Under the pieces are notes generated by a model that was given only the letters and a program-made list of their open reading frames with translations, was not told where the DNA came from and did no database searches. The position numbers and the translations under genes are program-made. This document shows, in pieces, positions 5,004-6,011 of a stretch of 6,011 nt of DNA. Origin of the DNA: Bacillota bacterium (GTDB lineage Bacteria; Bacillota; Clostridia; Lachnospirales; Lachnospiraceae); assembly GCA_023458855.1 (NCBI GenBank), contig JAEWWQ010000273.1:1-6011 (forward strand), given 5' to 3'. Each line of letters starts with the position of its first letter. Position 1 is the stretch's first letter.

Positions 5004-5836
5004 ACAGCAAAGAAATACAGACAGATGAAATAGAGATTGATTTAGGCGAGATAATAGGTTTGCTTTTACATAGAATTTGGATTATTTTGTCAGCAGCTTT
5101 ACTTATGGCAACAATGGGATTTATCATTAGCAGGTTTATGCTCAGACCAACTTATGAGTCGACAACAAAGATTTATATTCTGAATAAGCAGGATAATGCA
5201 ACCGTTACTTATAATGATGTGCAAGTGGGAACTCAGCTGACGAAAGATTATGCTGAGCTGATCAAGAGCCGGTTCGTGTTGGAGGAGGTTATACAGGAAC
5301 TTAGCCTGACAATGGATTATGAAGAATTGCAAAAAAAGCTTACGGTATCAACACCATCAGATACAAGAATACTTGCCATTACAGTAAGTGATCAGGACCC
5401 AGTGACAGCAATGGATATTGCTAACGCAATTCGTGAGACGGCATCCATACATATTACAAATGTTATGGACATAGAAGCAGTTAATATAGTAGAAACAGCA
5501 AATATTCCAATGGAAAAGTCGGCCCCGAATATTGGAAAATGGACATTGGCATGCGGGCTGATTGGTGCTGTTACCGTATGTATGATTGTATTTGGCATAT
5601 ACATATTGGATGACACGATCAAGTCATCAGAGGACGTTGAAAAATATCTGCATCTAAGCATTTTAGCGTTGATTCCTCTTGCTGAGAATCAGGGAATGGC
5701 AACTAAGAATAAAATAATAAAAAAGTATAAAAAGAAGGAATACGGGAATCCTGCCAGGAAAAAAGATAAAAATAATGAAGCTGACAAAATGCAGGACAGT
5801 ATAGCTGAGACAGATATTCATAAGATTGAGGTGTGA
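5000..5836 (+). CDS. cpsC: Wzz/CpsC-type chain-length determinant and kinase adaptor
   Basis: A 278-residue membrane protein that sets polysaccharide chain length and activates the BY-kinase CpsD at the membrane. From the ATG at 5000: a cytoplasmic N-terminus with the Wzz-type start EIEIDLGEIIGLLLHRIW (10-27), transmembrane helix 1 about 26-46, the conserved PTYESTTKIYIL (50-61) at the start of the external domain, the proline segment ANIPMEKSAPN (167-177), transmembrane helix 2 about 180-202, and DDTIKSSEDVEKYL (204-217), the cytoplasmic region typical of this family. A lysine-rich tail of about 50 residues follows (roughly 228-278), longer than the usual short ending. The start overlaps the cpsB stop as ATGA, which indicates translational coupling. 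cpsD follows after 2 nt. The split into separate adaptor and kinase is the Gram-positive form; proteobacterial Wzc fuses them. Confidence 0.93.
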   Translation: MNSKEIQTDEIEIDLGEIIGLLLHRIWIILSAALLMATMGFIISRFMLRPTYESTTKIYILNKQDNATVTYNDVQVGTQLTKDYAELIKSRFVLEEVIQELSLTMDYEELQKKLTVSTPSDTRILAITVSDQDPVTAMDIANAIRETASIHITNVMDIEAVNIVETANIPMEKSAPNIGKWTLACGLIGAVTVCMIVFGIYILDDTIKSSEDVEKYLHLSILALIPLAENQGMATKNKIIKKYKKKEYGNPARKKDKNNEADKMQDSIAETDIHKIEV

Positions 5837-5838
5837 TT

Positions 5839-6011
5839 ATGCAGGAAGTTAAATTAGATCAGATCAGTAAACTGGATTACAGAACAAAGGAAGCATATAA
5901 AACTCTGAGAACAAATATTGAATTCTGTGGGGAAGAAAATAAAGTAATATCCATTACCAGCTGTACGCCGAATGAGAGAAAATCAAGCGTATCAATGAAC
6001 CTTGCATATGC
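5839..6011 (+). CDS. cpsD: BY-kinase (CpsD/CapB family), N-terminal fragment, with altered Walker A
   Basis: The first 57 complete codons of a cytoplasmic tyrosine autokinase that works with CpsC and is reversed by CpsB; the rest lies beyond the window. The ATG at 5839 has GAGGTG (5828-5833) at 5 nt spacing, inside the end of cpsC. The N-terminal pattern KEAYKTLRTNIEF (17-29) is typical of the family and serves oligomerisation (the ExxRxxRTN-like helix). The segment ISITSCTPNERKSSVSMNLA (37-56) aligns with the Walker A region, normally SxxPxxGKSxxSxNLA. The glycine before the catalytic lysine is replaced by arginine (R47, codon AGA at 5977-5979), one base from the glycine codon GGA. That would be expected to hinder ATP binding. 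Walker A' and B and the tyrosine cluster cannot be seen. Family assignment is firm; whether the enzyme is active is open. Confidence 0.88.
   Translation, partial: MQEVKLDQISKLDYRTKEAYKTLRTNIEFCGEENKVISITSCTPNERKSSVSMNLAY

Noticed and set aside
5392..5661. 89-residue minus-strand open frame opposite cpsC
   Set aside because: It is a shadow of the cpsC reading frame; its hydrophobic look follows from the complement of the membrane-helix codons.
1..6011. CRISPR array, insertion sequence or transposase
   Set aside because: No regularly spaced repeats, no terminal inverted repeats with a transposase and no cas-like protein were seen in either strand.

Overview
The window looks like chromosomal DNA of a low-GC Firmicute, most likely a gut-type clostridium of the Lachnospiraceae. 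This is inferred from the style of the arginyl-tRNA synthetase, AGGAGG-type ribosome binding sites, tRNA genes without an encoded CCA, and a Gram-positive CpsB-CpsC-CpsD polysaccharide module. No species can be named from the sequence alone.

Left part (1-2836, plus strand): the 3' two-thirds of argS (arginyl-tRNA synthetase, cut by the window edge), then a small HD-domain hydrolase-like protein, then a 325-residue protein that I do not recognise. Gaps are 42 and 68 nt with no terminator seen, so these may be co-transcribed housekeeping genes.

Middle (2837-3640): a strong promoter drives a two-gene tRNA unit, tRNA-Val(UAC) then elongator tRNA-Met(CAU), closed by a hairpin terminator. After it comes an AT-rich stretch with a 90-residue coiled-coil protein (about 25% GC by hand count, against about 40% in a sampled line of argS). 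A hairpin with A and T tracts on both sides then serves as a shared terminator for two convergent genes.

Right part (3639-6011): a minus-strand XRE-type DNA-binding regulator is divergent from an exopolysaccharide/capsule operon that begins cpsB (PHP-type tyrosine phosphatase), cpsC (Wzz-like membrane adaptor) and cpsD (BY-kinase, cut by the window end). The three operon genes are tightly coupled: ATGA overlap between cpsB and cpsC, 2 nt between cpsC and cpsD. They form a phosphorylation cycle controlling polymer length and export. The 174-nt divergent intergenic region holds a near-consensus promoter whose -10 box and start site are flanked by four copies of an ATAGC element in two overlapping inverted repeats, a good candidate operator.

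The two points most worth following are this ATAGC array and the CpsD P-loop, where the glycine just before the catalytic lysine is replaced by arginine (PNERKS instead of PxxGKS). I do not see a wholly new system in this window; it is the start of a polysaccharide locus with a possibly disabled or diverged kinase.
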